From NCBI RefSeq assembly GCF_003952525.1, contig NZ_CP034451.1:5060501-5124500 (forward strand): a DNA stretch of 64,000 nucleotides, given 5' to 3'. The DNA is from Mesorhizobium sp. M3A.F.Ca.ET.080.04.2.1. Lineage in GTDB: Bacteria > Pseudomonadota > Alphaproteobacteria > Rhizobiales > Rhizobiaceae. This document shows, piece after piece, positions 17,008-25,400 of this stretch. Under the pieces are notes generated by a model. The model was given only the letters and a program-made list of their open reading frames with translations. It ran no database searches and was not told the DNA's origin. A program made the position numbers and the translations under genes. Positions within the stretch are counted from its first letter, which is position 1, and each line of letters starts with the position of its first letter.

Positions 17008-17529
17008 CTATAGCCCACTCGGCAGCAGCCCGGCCAGCCAGTTCGCCGAGCGCTTCGCCATGTCTACCGTCGCCGAGGCGGCGCGACCGAGATCGGTCTT
17101 GACCACTGCGTAGCCGGCTTTGGTGCGGTAGAGCACGGCGCTGCCGCCGTCGAGCGCAGCCTCGAAGGCAACCGGTCGCGCGGCTTCGGTCTCGCTGGCC
17201 GTCACCGTCGCTCCGAGGGGCACGCTTGGGCGATGGCTGAGTTCTGGCGGCAATGGAGCGGTGGTCTCGACGGTGCTGTCGACCGGCTTCAGCTCCGGTC
17301 CCGATGCTTTCGCGGCGAGTTCGGAGGACGATGCCGAGCCCTTGGTGCGGCAGATGCCCGAAACCAGCGGATAACCGAAGTTGCGCTGGTGCAGCATCTG
17401 GCTCTTCATCGCCGCCTCGCAGTCGGCGATCGTCGCCCATTTGGCTGGCGTCTCGCCAATAAATTCGCAGAGCTTGGCGTCGCAGTCGCAACCGACAATG
17501 GTCATTGCGACAAGGGCGGTCTTGATCAC
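17008..17529 (-). CDS. Exported cysteine-containing hypothetical protein
   Basis: A 173-aa protein from a GTG at 17527-17529 with AGGGACAGG just upstream. A short hydrophobic N-terminus (KTALVAMTIVG) is followed by CDCDAKLCEFIGETPAKW, ADCEAAM and GICRT, five cysteines within about 65 residues that could form disulfides in the periplasm. The C-terminal half is Pro/Thr-rich and then has AVLYRTKAGYAVVKTDLG. I do not recognise a characterised family. The longer upstream open frame has no coding character. Confidence 0.6.
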   Translation of the reverse strand: MIKTALVAMTIVGCDCDAKLCEFIGETPAKWATIADCEAAMKSQMLHQRNFGYPLVSGICRTKGSASSSELAAKASGPELKPVDSTVETTAPLPPELSHRPSVPLGATVTASETEAARPVAFEAALDGGSAVLYRTKAGYAVVKTDLGRAASATVDMAKRSANWLAGLLPSGL

Positions 17530-18381
17530 GGTCCTGTCCCTTCGGATTCCTTCGCGACGATCAATGGCCGTCGAACAAGGCGGGATTTGGCCGCGATTAT
17601 GAATTGTGCATGACGGCGCGGTGCTCGGCCTCCGACTGTTGCACGATAGCATCGGCAGCAGCCCAACCGCTAAGGATGCAGGGCGTGAAACAGCGAGAGA
17701 TCACGGACCGGGCAGGACCGAAAGACAGTCGGCGCTGGGATCTCTCCCAGCGCCTCCCTGTCAGATCAGGATCCGGTCTCGGCAGCAACTCCCGAAAGAT
17801 GTCGCGCCAGGCCAGCCTTGATTTTGACGGCCCTGCCAGTCGCCACCCAGGGCGGCGCCCGTTCCAGACCACGCCGAACTCCACTCTCGCGAGCTTCGCT
17901 CAGCGCGCCATCGAAGGTTTCACCGCCTTCATGGCAGCATCGGTCCGCCGTCGGCGTTCGCACGCTTTCCGCGGCCCCGTATGCATCCATCCCTCCAACA
18001 GGCGAACCTGCTCTTGATCAGGGCCATACGGGCCTCAGGAAATCCGCCTTGCGCTTTGCCTTTCGGCGGGGCGTCAGGTAGCCGCCTGAGATGGGTTGAA
18101 TGTACGCCGGGTAAGGGCCTTGCGGAATGCCCGCGAAGCTGTGGATAGCGGGATTATCGGGGACCATCGTGAACAAGTCCACCGACTCAAGCTCCGAACC
18201 GCTTGGCCAGCCTGCTCTCGTTATTCTGCGGCCCCTGGACACTGGAGCCTTGCCCTCCCAGCCGGCCCGCGTTTCAATGCCGGCAAAGGAATTGCCGGGG
18301 CCGCTCCAGGCTCTTGATGATGCATGTCGCTGATCCAAACCGCCGTACGGTTTCGAGCGACACTGCTTCGGGGAGGTGCGT
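17530..18381. other. 850-bp gene-poor gap with possible gene remnants
   Basis: No convincing complete gene. On the minus strand two pieces look protein-like but lack context. One is a frame ending at 17597 with RCFTPCILSGWAAADAIV, reminiscent of the C-terminal flavin-site segment of FAD oxidoreductases. The other is a 49-codon frame (18018-18167) containing SFAGIPQGPYPAYIQPISGG. They may be decayed gene ends or chance. I see no RNA gene and no repeat. Confidence 0.3.
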
Positions 18382-19320
18382 TTGAAGGTCGGAGTGGTTC
18401 TCAATCCGATTGCCGGGGGCGGCAGGCTCAAACACCATTGGCCGGAGGCGGCTGCATCGCTCAACAGGCATTTCGGCGAATTCGATCTGCGCGAGACACA
18501 GACCAGCGGCGATGCGGAACGGCTGGCGATCGACCTCGCGGCCAATGGCTGCGAACTGGTGATCGCGGCAGGCGGCGACGGCACAGCCAGCGAGGTTGCC
18601 GACGGCCTGCTGCAGGTCAAGCAGGAGAGCGGGCGCACGAGCGCGCTCGCGCTCCTGCCCTGCGGCACGGGGATCGATTTCGCGCGAGGGCTCGGCTTGC
18701 CGCGCGGCATCGACGCCACGCTGAAGCACATTGCGGAGGCCGACACGCGAAAAGTCGATGCCGGGCGCGTCTGCTATATCGATGATCACGGCGCGCTGGC
18801 CAGCCGCCACTTCATCAACATCGCCAGCCTCGGCCTCTCCGGCGCGACGGACCGCGCGGTCAACGCTGACAAACGCAAGGGCAGGGTCTCAGCCAAGGCG
18901 CTGTTCTTCTGGCGCACGGTGCTGGAGTTCATGCGCTACCGCTTTCAGAATGTCAGGATCACCATCGATGACGGCGATGCGGTCGAGGCGCGCATGGCGC
19001 TGGTGGCGGTAGCCAACGGAAAGTTCTTCGGCGGCGGCATGATGATCGCGCCGGACGCCGACCTCTCCGACGGAGAGTTCGACATCGTGATCGTTCGGGC
19101 GGCGAACAAGCTGGGGCTGATCCGGGACATTCGCCTGCTCTATGGCGGCCGTCATCGCAACCATCCTGCGATCGCCATATTGCGTGGCCGCAAGGTGCTG
19201 GTGGAACCGGTGGGCGATGCCGAGAAGAACGGCGCCCTGGTCGACATAGACGGCGAGTCGCCGGGGCGGATCCCGGCAACCTTCGAGATCCTGCCCGGGG
19301 CGCTGACGCTGAGATGTTGA
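18382..19320 (+). CDS. Diacylglycerol kinase family lipid kinase
   Basis: A 312-aa DAGK-catalytic-domain protein of the YegS/BmrU/sphingosine-kinase type. It opens VGVVLNPIAGGGRLK (nucleotide-binding N-lobe) and carries the glycine-rich AAGGDGTASEVADGL near residue 68, then LLPCGTGIDFARGLG, all conserved in lipid kinases. The C-lobe has GKFFGGGMMIAPDADLSDGEFDIV. It probably phosphorylates a lipid at the inner membrane; the exact lipid is unknown. Start: GGGAGG (18371-18376) sits 5 nt before TTG 18382 but overlaps GTG 18376, so the TTG is more likely despite being rarer. Confidence 0.88.
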   Translation: MKVGVVLNPIAGGGRLKHHWPEAAASLNRHFGEFDLRETQTSGDAERLAIDLAANGCELVIAAGGDGTASEVADGLLQVKQESGRTSALALLPCGTGIDFARGLGLPRGIDATLKHIAEADTRKVDAGRVCYIDDHGALASRHFINIASLGLSGATDRAVNADKRKGRVSAKALFFWRTVLEFMRYRFQNVRITIDDGDAVEARMALVAVANGKFFGGGMMIAPDADLSDGEFDIVIVRAANKLGLIRDIRLLYGGRHRNHPAIAILRGRKVLVEPVGDAEKNGALVDIDGESPGRIPATFEILPGALTLRC

Positions 19321-19391
19321 ATCAACTCCCTCTCGGGCAGATTCCGCGAGCGCCGCTAGCTTGCTGAAATGGCTGGCAAAAAATTTGCCGG

Positions 19392-20312
19392 CTATGGCTG
19401 CAGCGTGGCCGGAAAGCCCGGAGCGCGAAGCTCGGTTCCGACCGCATCCTCGAGCAGCTTGACGATCTGCGTCGACCAGGCGTCGCCGCCATAGGTCCGC
19501 TTGCCCTGCTCGAAAATGGCGTTGACGCGAGCGGCGAGATCGAGCGGGACGCCGAGATCCTTGCCCATGGCAAGCGCGAAGCCGAGATCCTTCAGCGCCA
19601 ATTCCATGGTGAAGCCGATGTCGTAGGAACCGTTCAGCACCAACTGGCTCTCGGTCTCATGAACGAAGCTGTTGCCGGAGGAAGCGACGATGGCGTGGTA
19701 GGCTTGCGCGAGATCGAGCCCGCCCTGCTTGGCCAGCATCAGCGCTTCGCCGGCGGCAACGAGGTGGATGAAGGCCAACATGTTGGTGATGACCTTGATC
19801 ACCGCCGCGGAGCCGACCGGGCCCATCAGGAAGGACTTCGCGCACATTGCCTCGATCGCCGGCCGGTGCCGCTCGTAGAGCGCGGCATCGCCGCCGACCA
19901 GCGCGGTGATTCTTCCTGCCGCCGCCAGATGCACGCCGCCGGTGACCGGACATTCCAGCGTTTCGATGCCCTTCGCCGAAGCCAGTTCCGCCAGCCGCAG
20001 GATCTCGTCGCGGCCGTTGGTCGACATCTCGATCCAGGTGCCGCCCGCGGGCAGGCCTTGAAGCAATCCGTCGGGGCCGGCGAGCACCGCCTCGCTCACT
20101 CTTGGAGAGGGCAGGCAGGTGATCGCATTGCCGGCACAGGCGGCCTCGGCAGGACTGACCGCCGCCGTGGCGCCGAGCGCAACAAGACGCTCTATCGCCG
20201 CTGGCTCGCGATCGAAGACGGTGACGGTAAAGCCGTTGCGCAGCAGGCTGGCGGCGAGATTGCCGCCGAGATGGCCAAGGCCGATGAAGCCGTAGGCGAG
20301 GCGCGCGGTCAC
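19392..20312 (-). CDS. NAD(P)-dependent beta-hydroxyacid dehydrogenase
   Basis: A 306-aa member of the 3-hydroxyisobutyrate dehydrogenase family. The Rossmann motif is GFIGLGHLGGNLA at the N-terminus. The substrate signature is ECPVTGGVHLAAAGRI near residue 120 (usual form D-A-P-V-S-G-G), and the catalytic lysine region is AAVIKVITNML near residue 171. Substrates in this family are 3-hydroxy or 2-hydroxymethyl acids such as tartronate semialdehyde. It is the last gene of a tightly coupled operon and overlaps the enolase-superfamily gene by 4 nt (ATGA), which points to a late step in sugar-acid catabolism; the exact substrate is not readable. Confidence 0.9.
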   Translation of the reverse strand: MTARLAYGFIGLGHLGGNLAASLLRNGFTVTVFDREPAAIERLVALGATAAVSPAEAACAGNAITCLPSPRVSEAVLAGPDGLLQGLPAGGTWIEMSTNGRDEILRLAELASAKGIETLECPVTGGVHLAAAGRITALVGGDAALYERHRPAIEAMCAKSFLMGPVGSAAVIKVITNMLAFIHLVAAGEALMLAKQGGLDLAQAYHAIVASSGNSFVHETESQLVLNGSYDIGFTMELALKDLGFALAMGKDLGVPLDLAARVNAIFEQGKRTYGGDAWSTQIVKLLEDAVGTELRAPGFPATLQP

Positions 20313-21520
20313 GGCATCAGCGGCGTCTGCATCATCTGCAGATGCAGGTCTTTGCCGTCATAGGGATGCGCCTCGCAGACCGCCTCGTTGAGCTCGACCC
20401 CGAGACCCGGCTCCTTCGACGGGATGACGTTGCCGTCCTGCCATTCAATCTTTTTCTTGAGCAGCGTGGCGTGAAAACCGTCCCACTGCTTCAGTGATTC
20501 CAGGATGAGGAAATTGGGCAAGGTCACCGCGAGCTGGATGTTGGCGGCGCCGACGATCGGCCCGCAATAGCAATGCGGCGCGACCTGGATGTGGTAGGCC
20601 TCGGCCATGGCGGCGATCTTCTTGGTCTCCAGGATGCCGCCGGAGCGGCCAAGGTCCGGCTGCAGGATGGTCGCGGCCCGGTTCTCGATGATGCGTGCGA
20701 ACTCGAACTTCGTCGTCAGCCGCTCGCCGGTGGCGATCGGGATCGACGTACCGCGCGCGACCTGCGCCATCACTTCAGGCATGTCAGGCGGCACCGGCTC
20801 CTCGAACCACAGCGGATCGTAAGGTTCGATCGCGCGCGCGAGCCGCAGCGCGCCCGAAGCGGTGAACTGGCCATGCGTGCCGAACAGGATGTCGGCCCTG
20901 GTGCCCACCGCCTCGCGGATCGCCTTGACCATGCGCGCAGAGAGGTCGATGTCGACAAGGCGCGGCTGGTGCCCGTCAAAAGCGGTGTAGGGGCCGGCTG
21001 GGTCGAGCTTCACGGCGTTGAATCCCTGCTCGACATATTCCAGCGCGCAGGCGGCGGCCATGTCGGGATCGTTGTAGACGTTCTTGCCGCGCGCATCCTC
21101 GGAATGAACGCTGCCGGTTTGCGGATAGAGATAGGTGTAGGAGCGCAATGTCTCGTGCACCCGGCCGCCGAGCAGCTTGTAGACAGGCTTGTCCGCTTCC
21201 TTGCCGATGATGTCCCAGCAGGCCATTTCGAGCGCCGAGAAGCAGCCCATGCCGGACACGTCGGGGCGCTGGGTGAAGCCGGAGGAATAGACGCGGCGGA
21301 AGAGGTTCTCGATGTCGTGCGGGTCGCGGCCGACCAGATAACGCTCGGCCATGTCCTCGATCATCCTGGCGGTCACATGGCCTGAGAAGGTCGCGTTGTA
21401 GGCCTCGCCGTAGCCGACCACGCCGCCATCGGTGGTGAGCTTGACGAAGATGAAATACTTGCCGCCGATGCCGGGTGGCGGATTGCCGACAACCCAGGTC
21501 TTGACGTCGCTGATCTTCAT
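20309..21520 (-). CDS. Mandelate racemase/muconate lactonizing enzyme family dehydratase
   Basis: A 403-aa enolase-superfamily protein. The N-terminal capping domain (MKISDVKTWVV) is followed by the barrel. NAVKLDPAG holds the barrel Lys position and LFGTHGQFT follows. Metal-site acids lie in WFEEPVPPD and in TGERLTTKFE, and the general-base His is in QVAPHCYCGPI near residue 317. This suits an acid-sugar dehydratase. HGQ after the third strand differs from the usual D-x-N/H pattern of the first metal ligand. The start MKISDVK at 21520 overlaps the GMC gene stop by 4 nt. Which aldonate it uses is unknown. Confidence 0.88.
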   Translation of the reverse strand: MKISDVKTWVVGNPPPGIGGKYFIFVKLTTDGGVVGYGEAYNATFSGHVTARMIEDMAERYLVGRDPHDIENLFRRVYSSGFTQRPDVSGMGCFSALEMACWDIIGKEADKPVYKLLGGRVHETLRSYTYLYPQTGSVHSEDARGKNVYNDPDMAAACALEYVEQGFNAVKLDPAGPYTAFDGHQPRLVDIDLSARMVKAIREAVGTRADILFGTHGQFTASGALRLARAIEPYDPLWFEEPVPPDMPEVMAQVARGTSIPIATGERLTTKFEFARIIENRAATILQPDLGRSGGILETKKIAAMAEAYHIQVAPHCYCGPIVGAANIQLAVTLPNFLILESLKQWDGFHATLLKKKIEWQDGNVIPSKEPGLGVELNEAVCEAHPYDGKDLHLQMMQTPLMP

Positions 21521-23133
21521 TTCTGATCCTCCAGAACCAGCTCGGCGCCTTTCCATCCGGTGAGGATCGAGGCGGCGTTGGTGTTGCCGGTGATGTTGTC
21601 GGGAAAGATCGAGGCGTCAATGACGCGCAGGCCGCTCAACCCGTGCACTCGGAGCCGCGGATCGACCACGGCGCGCGCGGCGTCCGGCCCCATGCGGCAG
21701 GTCGAGACGGGGTGATAGACGGTGCCCGAACGCTTCCTGAAATCCTGAATCAGATCGGCATCGGAAGTGATTGAGGGTCCAGGCAAAACCTCTTCCTCGA
21801 TGATCTCGGCCATTGCCGGCATCGAGGCGATCTTGCGCACGAATTTCACCGCCGCCAGCATCTCGTCGACATCGGCATTCGTCGAATAGGCATTGGGCGT
21901 GATCCGTGGATAGTCGCGCGGATTTTTCGAGCGGATCATGATCTCGCCGCGGCTCGACGGGCGGCAGTTGGAAAGGCCGATGGAAAAGCCCGGCCATGGA
22001 TCGGGCGTCAGGATCGGGCGCTCGCCGCTCTTCGGAATGACCGTGGAGAAGGCCTGGAAATAAAGCTGCATATTAGGGCGCGCCAAGGACGGGTCAGTGC
22101 GGAAGAAGCCGCCGGCATTGTTCATCGACAGCGACAGCGGGCCGGAGCGCAGCAGGATGTATTGCATGCCGACCAAGAGCTTGCCCCACCAGGGGCGCAG
22201 GATCTGGTTGAGCGTCGGCAGCTTGCCCTTGAAGGTGTAGTTGATGCCGACATGGTCCTGCAGGTTCGCCCCGACATTCTCGTTGGCGTGGACAACCGGG
22301 ATATCCAGGCTGCCAAGCAGCGCCGAGGGACCGACGCCGGAAAGCTGCAACAGTTGCGGTGAATTGATCGAACCGCCCGACAGAATGACCTCGCGGCCGG
22401 CGCGCGCGGTTCTCGTCTCGCCGTTCTGCTGGTACTCGATGCCGACGGCGCGCCTGCCTTCGAACAGGATTTTCGTCGCCAGCGCGTTGGTCTCGACGCG
22501 GACGTTGCCGCGTTTCATCGCCGGACGCAGGAAGGCGCGGGCTGCGGACATGCGGCGGCCGTTCCTGGTTGTGATCTGGTAGACGCCGACGCCTTCCTGG
22601 GAGGCGCCGTTGAAGTCTGGATTGAGCGGCAGGCCGGCCTGCTGGGCCGCCGCCAGGTAGCGCTTGGTCAGCGGGTGCACCGCGCTCGAGCAATCGGTGA
22701 TGTGCAAGGGACCGCCGACGCCACGCCACTGGTCGGCGCCGGCTTCGTTGTCCTCCAGCGCCTTGAAGGCGGGGAGCAGGTCGTCATAGCTCCAACCGGG
22801 ATTGCCGGCGGCGGCCCAGGCGTCGAAATCCTCGCGCGCGCCGCGGATGAACACCATGGCGTTGATCGAGCTCGAACCGCCGAGCAGCTTGCCGCGGGGC
22901 CAGTGGTCGGTATTGCCGGCAAGACCGGCGTCGGGCTCGGCCTTGTAGTTCCAGTTGACGGCCGGATCGAAGAAGGTCTTGCCGTAGCCGAGCGGCATCT
23001 GGACGTAGAACCTGCGATCGGTTCCGCCGGCCTCCAGCACCAGCACCGAGAAGCGGCCCGAGGCCGACAGTCTTTCGGCAAGGACCGAGCCGGCCGAGCC
23101 GGAGCCGACGATGATGAAATCATAGGTCTGCAT
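21517..23133 (-). CDS. GMC family FAD-dependent oxidoreductase
   Basis: A 538-aa glucose-methanol-choline oxidoreductase of the choline-dehydrogenase-like branch. The FAD dinucleotide fold is FIIVGSGSAGSVLAERLS (residues 6-23). PROSITE-like GMC signature 1 is RGKLLGGSSSINAMVFIRG near residue 80, signature 2 is GGSINSPQLLQLSGVGP near residue 250, and the catalytic His is in YHPVSTCRMG near residue 470. It oxidises an alcohol group while reducing FAD; acceptor and substrate are unknown. It is the first gene of the three-gene operon and feeds the dehydratase downstream. No transporter or regulator gene is adjacent, which is unusual for a catabolic operon. Confidence 0.92.
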   Translation of the reverse strand: MQTYDFIIVGSGSAGSVLAERLSASGRFSVLVLEAGGTDRRFYVQMPLGYGKTFFDPAVNWNYKAEPDAGLAGNTDHWPRGKLLGGSSSINAMVFIRGAREDFDAWAAAGNPGWSYDDLLPAFKALEDNEAGADQWRGVGGPLHITDCSSAVHPLTKRYLAAAQQAGLPLNPDFNGASQEGVGVYQITTRNGRRMSAARAFLRPAMKRGNVRVETNALATKILFEGRRAVGIEYQQNGETRTARAGREVILSGGSINSPQLLQLSGVGPSALLGSLDIPVVHANENVGANLQDHVGINYTFKGKLPTLNQILRPWWGKLLVGMQYILLRSGPLSLSMNNAGGFFRTDPSLARPNMQLYFQAFSTVIPKSGERPILTPDPWPGFSIGLSNCRPSSRGEIMIRSKNPRDYPRITPNAYSTNADVDEMLAAVKFVRKIASMPAMAEIIEEEVLPGPSITSDADLIQDFRKRSGTVYHPVSTCRMGPDAARAVVDPRLRVHGLSGLRVIDASIFPDNITGNTNAASILTGWKGAELVLEDQK

Positions 23134-23323
23134 GATGGGCGGGCGGGCTCCGAAATCCGGGGCCTAGCCTAGACATTGCCGGCTTATGGCGTCGCCGTGG
23201 CTTCCGGCATGGCTTGTGAAAAAAGCGACCGAGTGAGCGGTGCGCTTTTCGCTTTCAGCAAAGCTTGCGACATTGCAACCGCATTGCTACGGCTTCGGGA
23301 AAGCAGCGGCTGAAGGACCTCGC

Positions 23324-23719
23324 ATGGTACACTATACGGATGGAAAGCCGCTCGGCGACCTGACGCTGAGGACGCTGGCCATGCCGTCCGACGCCAACGC
23401 GGCCGGCGACATTTTCGGCGGCTGGGTTATGGCGCAGATGGATCTTGCCTGCGGCATCCGCGCGGCCGAACGGGCCAAGGGCCGCGTGGTCACGGCCGCA
23501 GTGAAGGAAATGTCCTTCGCCAAGCCGATGAAGATCGGCGACACGCTCTGCATCTACACCCATGTCGAGCGCGTGGGCCGCACCTCGATGACGCTCAAGG
23601 TCGAGGCCTGGGCGCAGCGTTATCTCTCCGACCTGATGGAAATGGTCACCCATGCCGACTTCGTCATGGTGGCGCTGGACGGTGAGGGCAAGCCGAAGCC
23701 GGTTCCGGCTGAGAGCTGA
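23324..23719 (+). CDS. Acyl-CoA thioesterase (YciA-like, hotdog fold)
   Basis: A 131-aa hotdog-fold thioesterase. RTLAMPSDANAAGDIFGGWVMAQMDLA (near residues 14-40) is the conserved YciA/BACH block, with N and D at the active site. VVTAAVKEMSFAKPMKIGD follows, as in acyl-CoA hydrolases that act on short to long acyl-CoAs in the cytoplasm. The start is the ATG at 23324 with GAAGGA 6 nt upstream; the frame extends further upstream without conserved sequence. It is divergent from the GMC operon. Confidence 0.92.
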   Translation: MVHYTDGKPLGDLTLRTLAMPSDANAAGDIFGGWVMAQMDLACGIRAAERAKGRVVTAAVKEMSFAKPMKIGDTLCIYTHVERVGRTSMTLKVEAWAQRYLSDLMEMVTHADFVMVALDGEGKPKPVPAES

Positions 23720-23798
23720 TCGCGAGATTCCTGCGGGTCAGGTAACGGCATCGGCGACGCCCGCGTGATGCTCTTCACAGTCGGCATCGCACATTTGC

Positions 23799-24149
23799 GT
23801 GACCATGACCGCCTGGCACGGCAGGAAGACAGTGCGTCAACTATCGCTGAACAACGTGGTCGCAGCGACGCTTGCGGCAGTGTTTTGCCTGCTCGAAGCG
23901 ACTGCCTATACGCAGATCAAGGAAGCCGACGGCCACATGGGCTGCGTCTCCCGAGGCCGGGGCATTGGCACGCCGGCGGGCAGCTGTGCAATCTGCCCGG
24001 CGACGATTTTGCGAGGACCGGCAGGAGCGGCAAGCGATTGTGTCAGGGGCGAGCAAGCAGCGAACTCTGCGATCGACCGGCCGGAGCTTGGAATGACGCC
24101 GGACCGATGGCCTATGCAGGTCGGAGCATCGAACCCGCAAGACGATTGA
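23799..24149 (+). CDS. Possible small exported hypothetical protein
   Basis: A frame of 116 codons with one hydrophobic stretch near residues 19-34 (NVVAATLAAVFCLLEATAY) that could be a signal anchor. GHMGCVSRGRGIGTPAGSC and a further CAIC pair follow. Third-position GC is high in the first half, which supports coding, but there is no clear Shine-Dalgarno and no family I recognise. It may also be noncoding; the stretch 23720-24169 holds nothing else. Confidence 0.3.
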   Translation: MTMTAWHGRKTVRQLSLNNVVAATLAAVFCLLEATAYTQIKEADGHMGCVSRGRGIGTPAGSCAICPATILRGPAGAASDCVRGEQAANSAIDRPELGMTPDRWPMQVGASNPQDD

Positions 24150-24169
24150 TACAGCACAGGGCGCTAGGC

Positions 24170-24562
24170 CTAAGTCGTTGGAAAGAAACGGCCGTAGCTT
24201 TGCATTTCATCGAATTTCGCGCGCGCGGCCTTGACCCTTTGAGTGTTCTTGCGCGCCCATTCGCCGAGCGCGCCGACGGGCACCAGCAGCTCGTGCCCGA
24301 GTTCGGTGAGCTCGTAGTCGACACGCGGCGGAATGGTTGGAAACACCTTTCGCGTGACGAAGCCGTCGCGCTCCAGACCACGCAAGGTGGTGGTCAGCAT
24401 CTTCTGCGAAATGCCGCCGACGGCCGCGCGCAATTCATTGAAGCGCATTGCTCCGCCGCCCAGCTTGCCGACCACCAGAACAGTCCATTTGTCGCCGACC
24501 CGTTGCAGGATTTCCGACACGGCCCGGCAGTCCTCGGTGTTGTACGGGTGCCTCGGTAACAA
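24170..24562 (-). CDS. HxlR family transcriptional regulator
   Basis: A winged-helix regulator of about 130 aa. The family hallmark DCRAVSEILQRVGDKWTVLVV is followed by MRFNELRAAVGGISQKMLTTTLRGLERDGFV, the HTH and wing. The single Cys in the N-terminal TEDC motif matches the redox- or quinone-sensing Cys of YodB/QorR-type HxlR proteins, so thiol sensing is plausible but inferred. Start: GGAGG lies 7 nt before TTG 24562, and after the ATG at 24580, so TTG is the better start. It is divergent from the FMN reductase gene, its likely target. Confidence 0.9.
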   Translation of the reverse strand: MLPRHPYNTEDCRAVSEILQRVGDKWTVLVVGKLGGGAMRFNELRAAVGGISQKMLTTTLRGLERDGFVTRKVFPTIPPRVDYELTELGHELLVPVGALGEWARKNTQRVKAARAKFDEMQSYGRFFPTT

Positions 24563-24609
24563 AAATGTGCCTCCTTGCATCGCGCTTTGTCAGTATCACA
24601 TATAGCGCC

Positions 24610-24626
24610 GGTATCCAAACGATACC
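24610..24626. promoter_or_regulatory. Operator-like palindrome between HxlR and FMN reductase genes
   Basis: GGTATC (24610-24615) and GATACC (24621-24626) are perfect inverted repeats around CAAAC, in the short divergent region. Related half-sites, AGTATCACA just before and ATACC just after, suggest more than one dimer site. The position would let the HxlR protein repress both genes. Confidence 0.6.
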
Positions 24627-24651
24627 TAAAATACCGCAAGGAGAGTCCCGT

Positions 24652-25257
24652 ATGTCCAAACCCAAAATCGCCATCGTCGTCGGTTCGACGCGCGCCGCCC
24701 GCTTCGCCGACGTGCCGACGCAGTGGATCGCCAAGATCGCCAGGACCCATGCCGACATCGATGTCGAAGTCGTCGACCTGCGCGACTTTCCGCTGCCCTT
24801 CTTCGACGAGGTCGCATCCTCCGCCTGGGCGCCGTCGCAGAACGAGGTGGCGCAGCGCTGGCAGAAGAAGGTGGCCGAGTTCGACGGCTTCATCTTCACC
24901 GCCGCCGAGTACAATCACGGGCCGACAGCGGTGCTGAAGAACGCCATAGACTATGCCGCCAATGAGTGGAACAAGAAGCCTGCCGGCTTCGTCGGCTATG
25001 GCAGCGTCGGCGGTTCGCGCGCCGTCGAGCAGCTGCGCCTGCATGCCGTCGAGCTGCAGATGGCGCCGGTCAAGTCGGCCGTCCACATCGCCTGGGGTGA
25101 TTTCCTGGCCGTTCGCCAGGGCGAGAAGAAGCTGGAAGACATCGAGCATCTGAACCAGTCAGCCGCAACTCTGATCAACGATGTTGCCTGGTGGGCCAAG
25201 GTGCTCAAGGCGGCCCGTGCCGCCGATGCGATCGCCGCGGAAGCCAAGGCGGCCTGA
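24652..25257 (+). CDS. NADPH-dependent FMN reductase
   Basis: A 201-aa flavodoxin-like reductase. IAIVVGSTRAARFAD at the N-terminus is the FMN phosphate loop, and FIFTAAEYNHGPTAVLKNAIDYA (near residue 85) is the signature of the FMN_red family, with E-Y-N-x-G-x-P. Members reduce flavins, quinones, azo dyes or chromate. Control by the divergent HxlR gene fits a role in quinone or electrophile detoxification, but that is inference. CAAGGAGAG 6 nt upstream fixes the ATG at 24652. A strong terminator follows. Confidence 0.92.
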   Translation: MSKPKIAIVVGSTRAARFADVPTQWIAKIARTHADIDVEVVDLRDFPLPFFDEVASSAWAPSQNEVAQRWQKKVAEFDGFIFTAAEYNHGPTAVLKNAIDYAANEWNKKPAGFVGYGSVGGSRAVEQLRLHAVELQMAPVKSAVHIAWGDFLAVRQGEKKLEDIEHLNQSAATLINDVAWWAKVLKAARAADAIAAEAKAA

Positions 25258-25290
25258 GCCGCCGATCAAGTTTATCCTCCCAAGGGATAC

Positions 25291-25316
25291 AGGGCGGCGC
25301 TTGCGCCGCCCTTTTC
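25291..25316 (+). terminator. Rho-independent terminator after FMN reductase gene
   Basis: AGGGCGGCGC (25291-25300) and GCGCCGCCCT (25303-25312) form a GC-rich stem followed by TTTTC, 33 nt after the stop codon. Confidence 0.85.
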
Positions 25317-25400
25317 ATTTCCGGGGAGTGGCCAACTCGCCGGATGACGCATGCGGCCGATCAAACTGCCGGGTGCGACGGGCTCACTCGTCGCGCTTTC

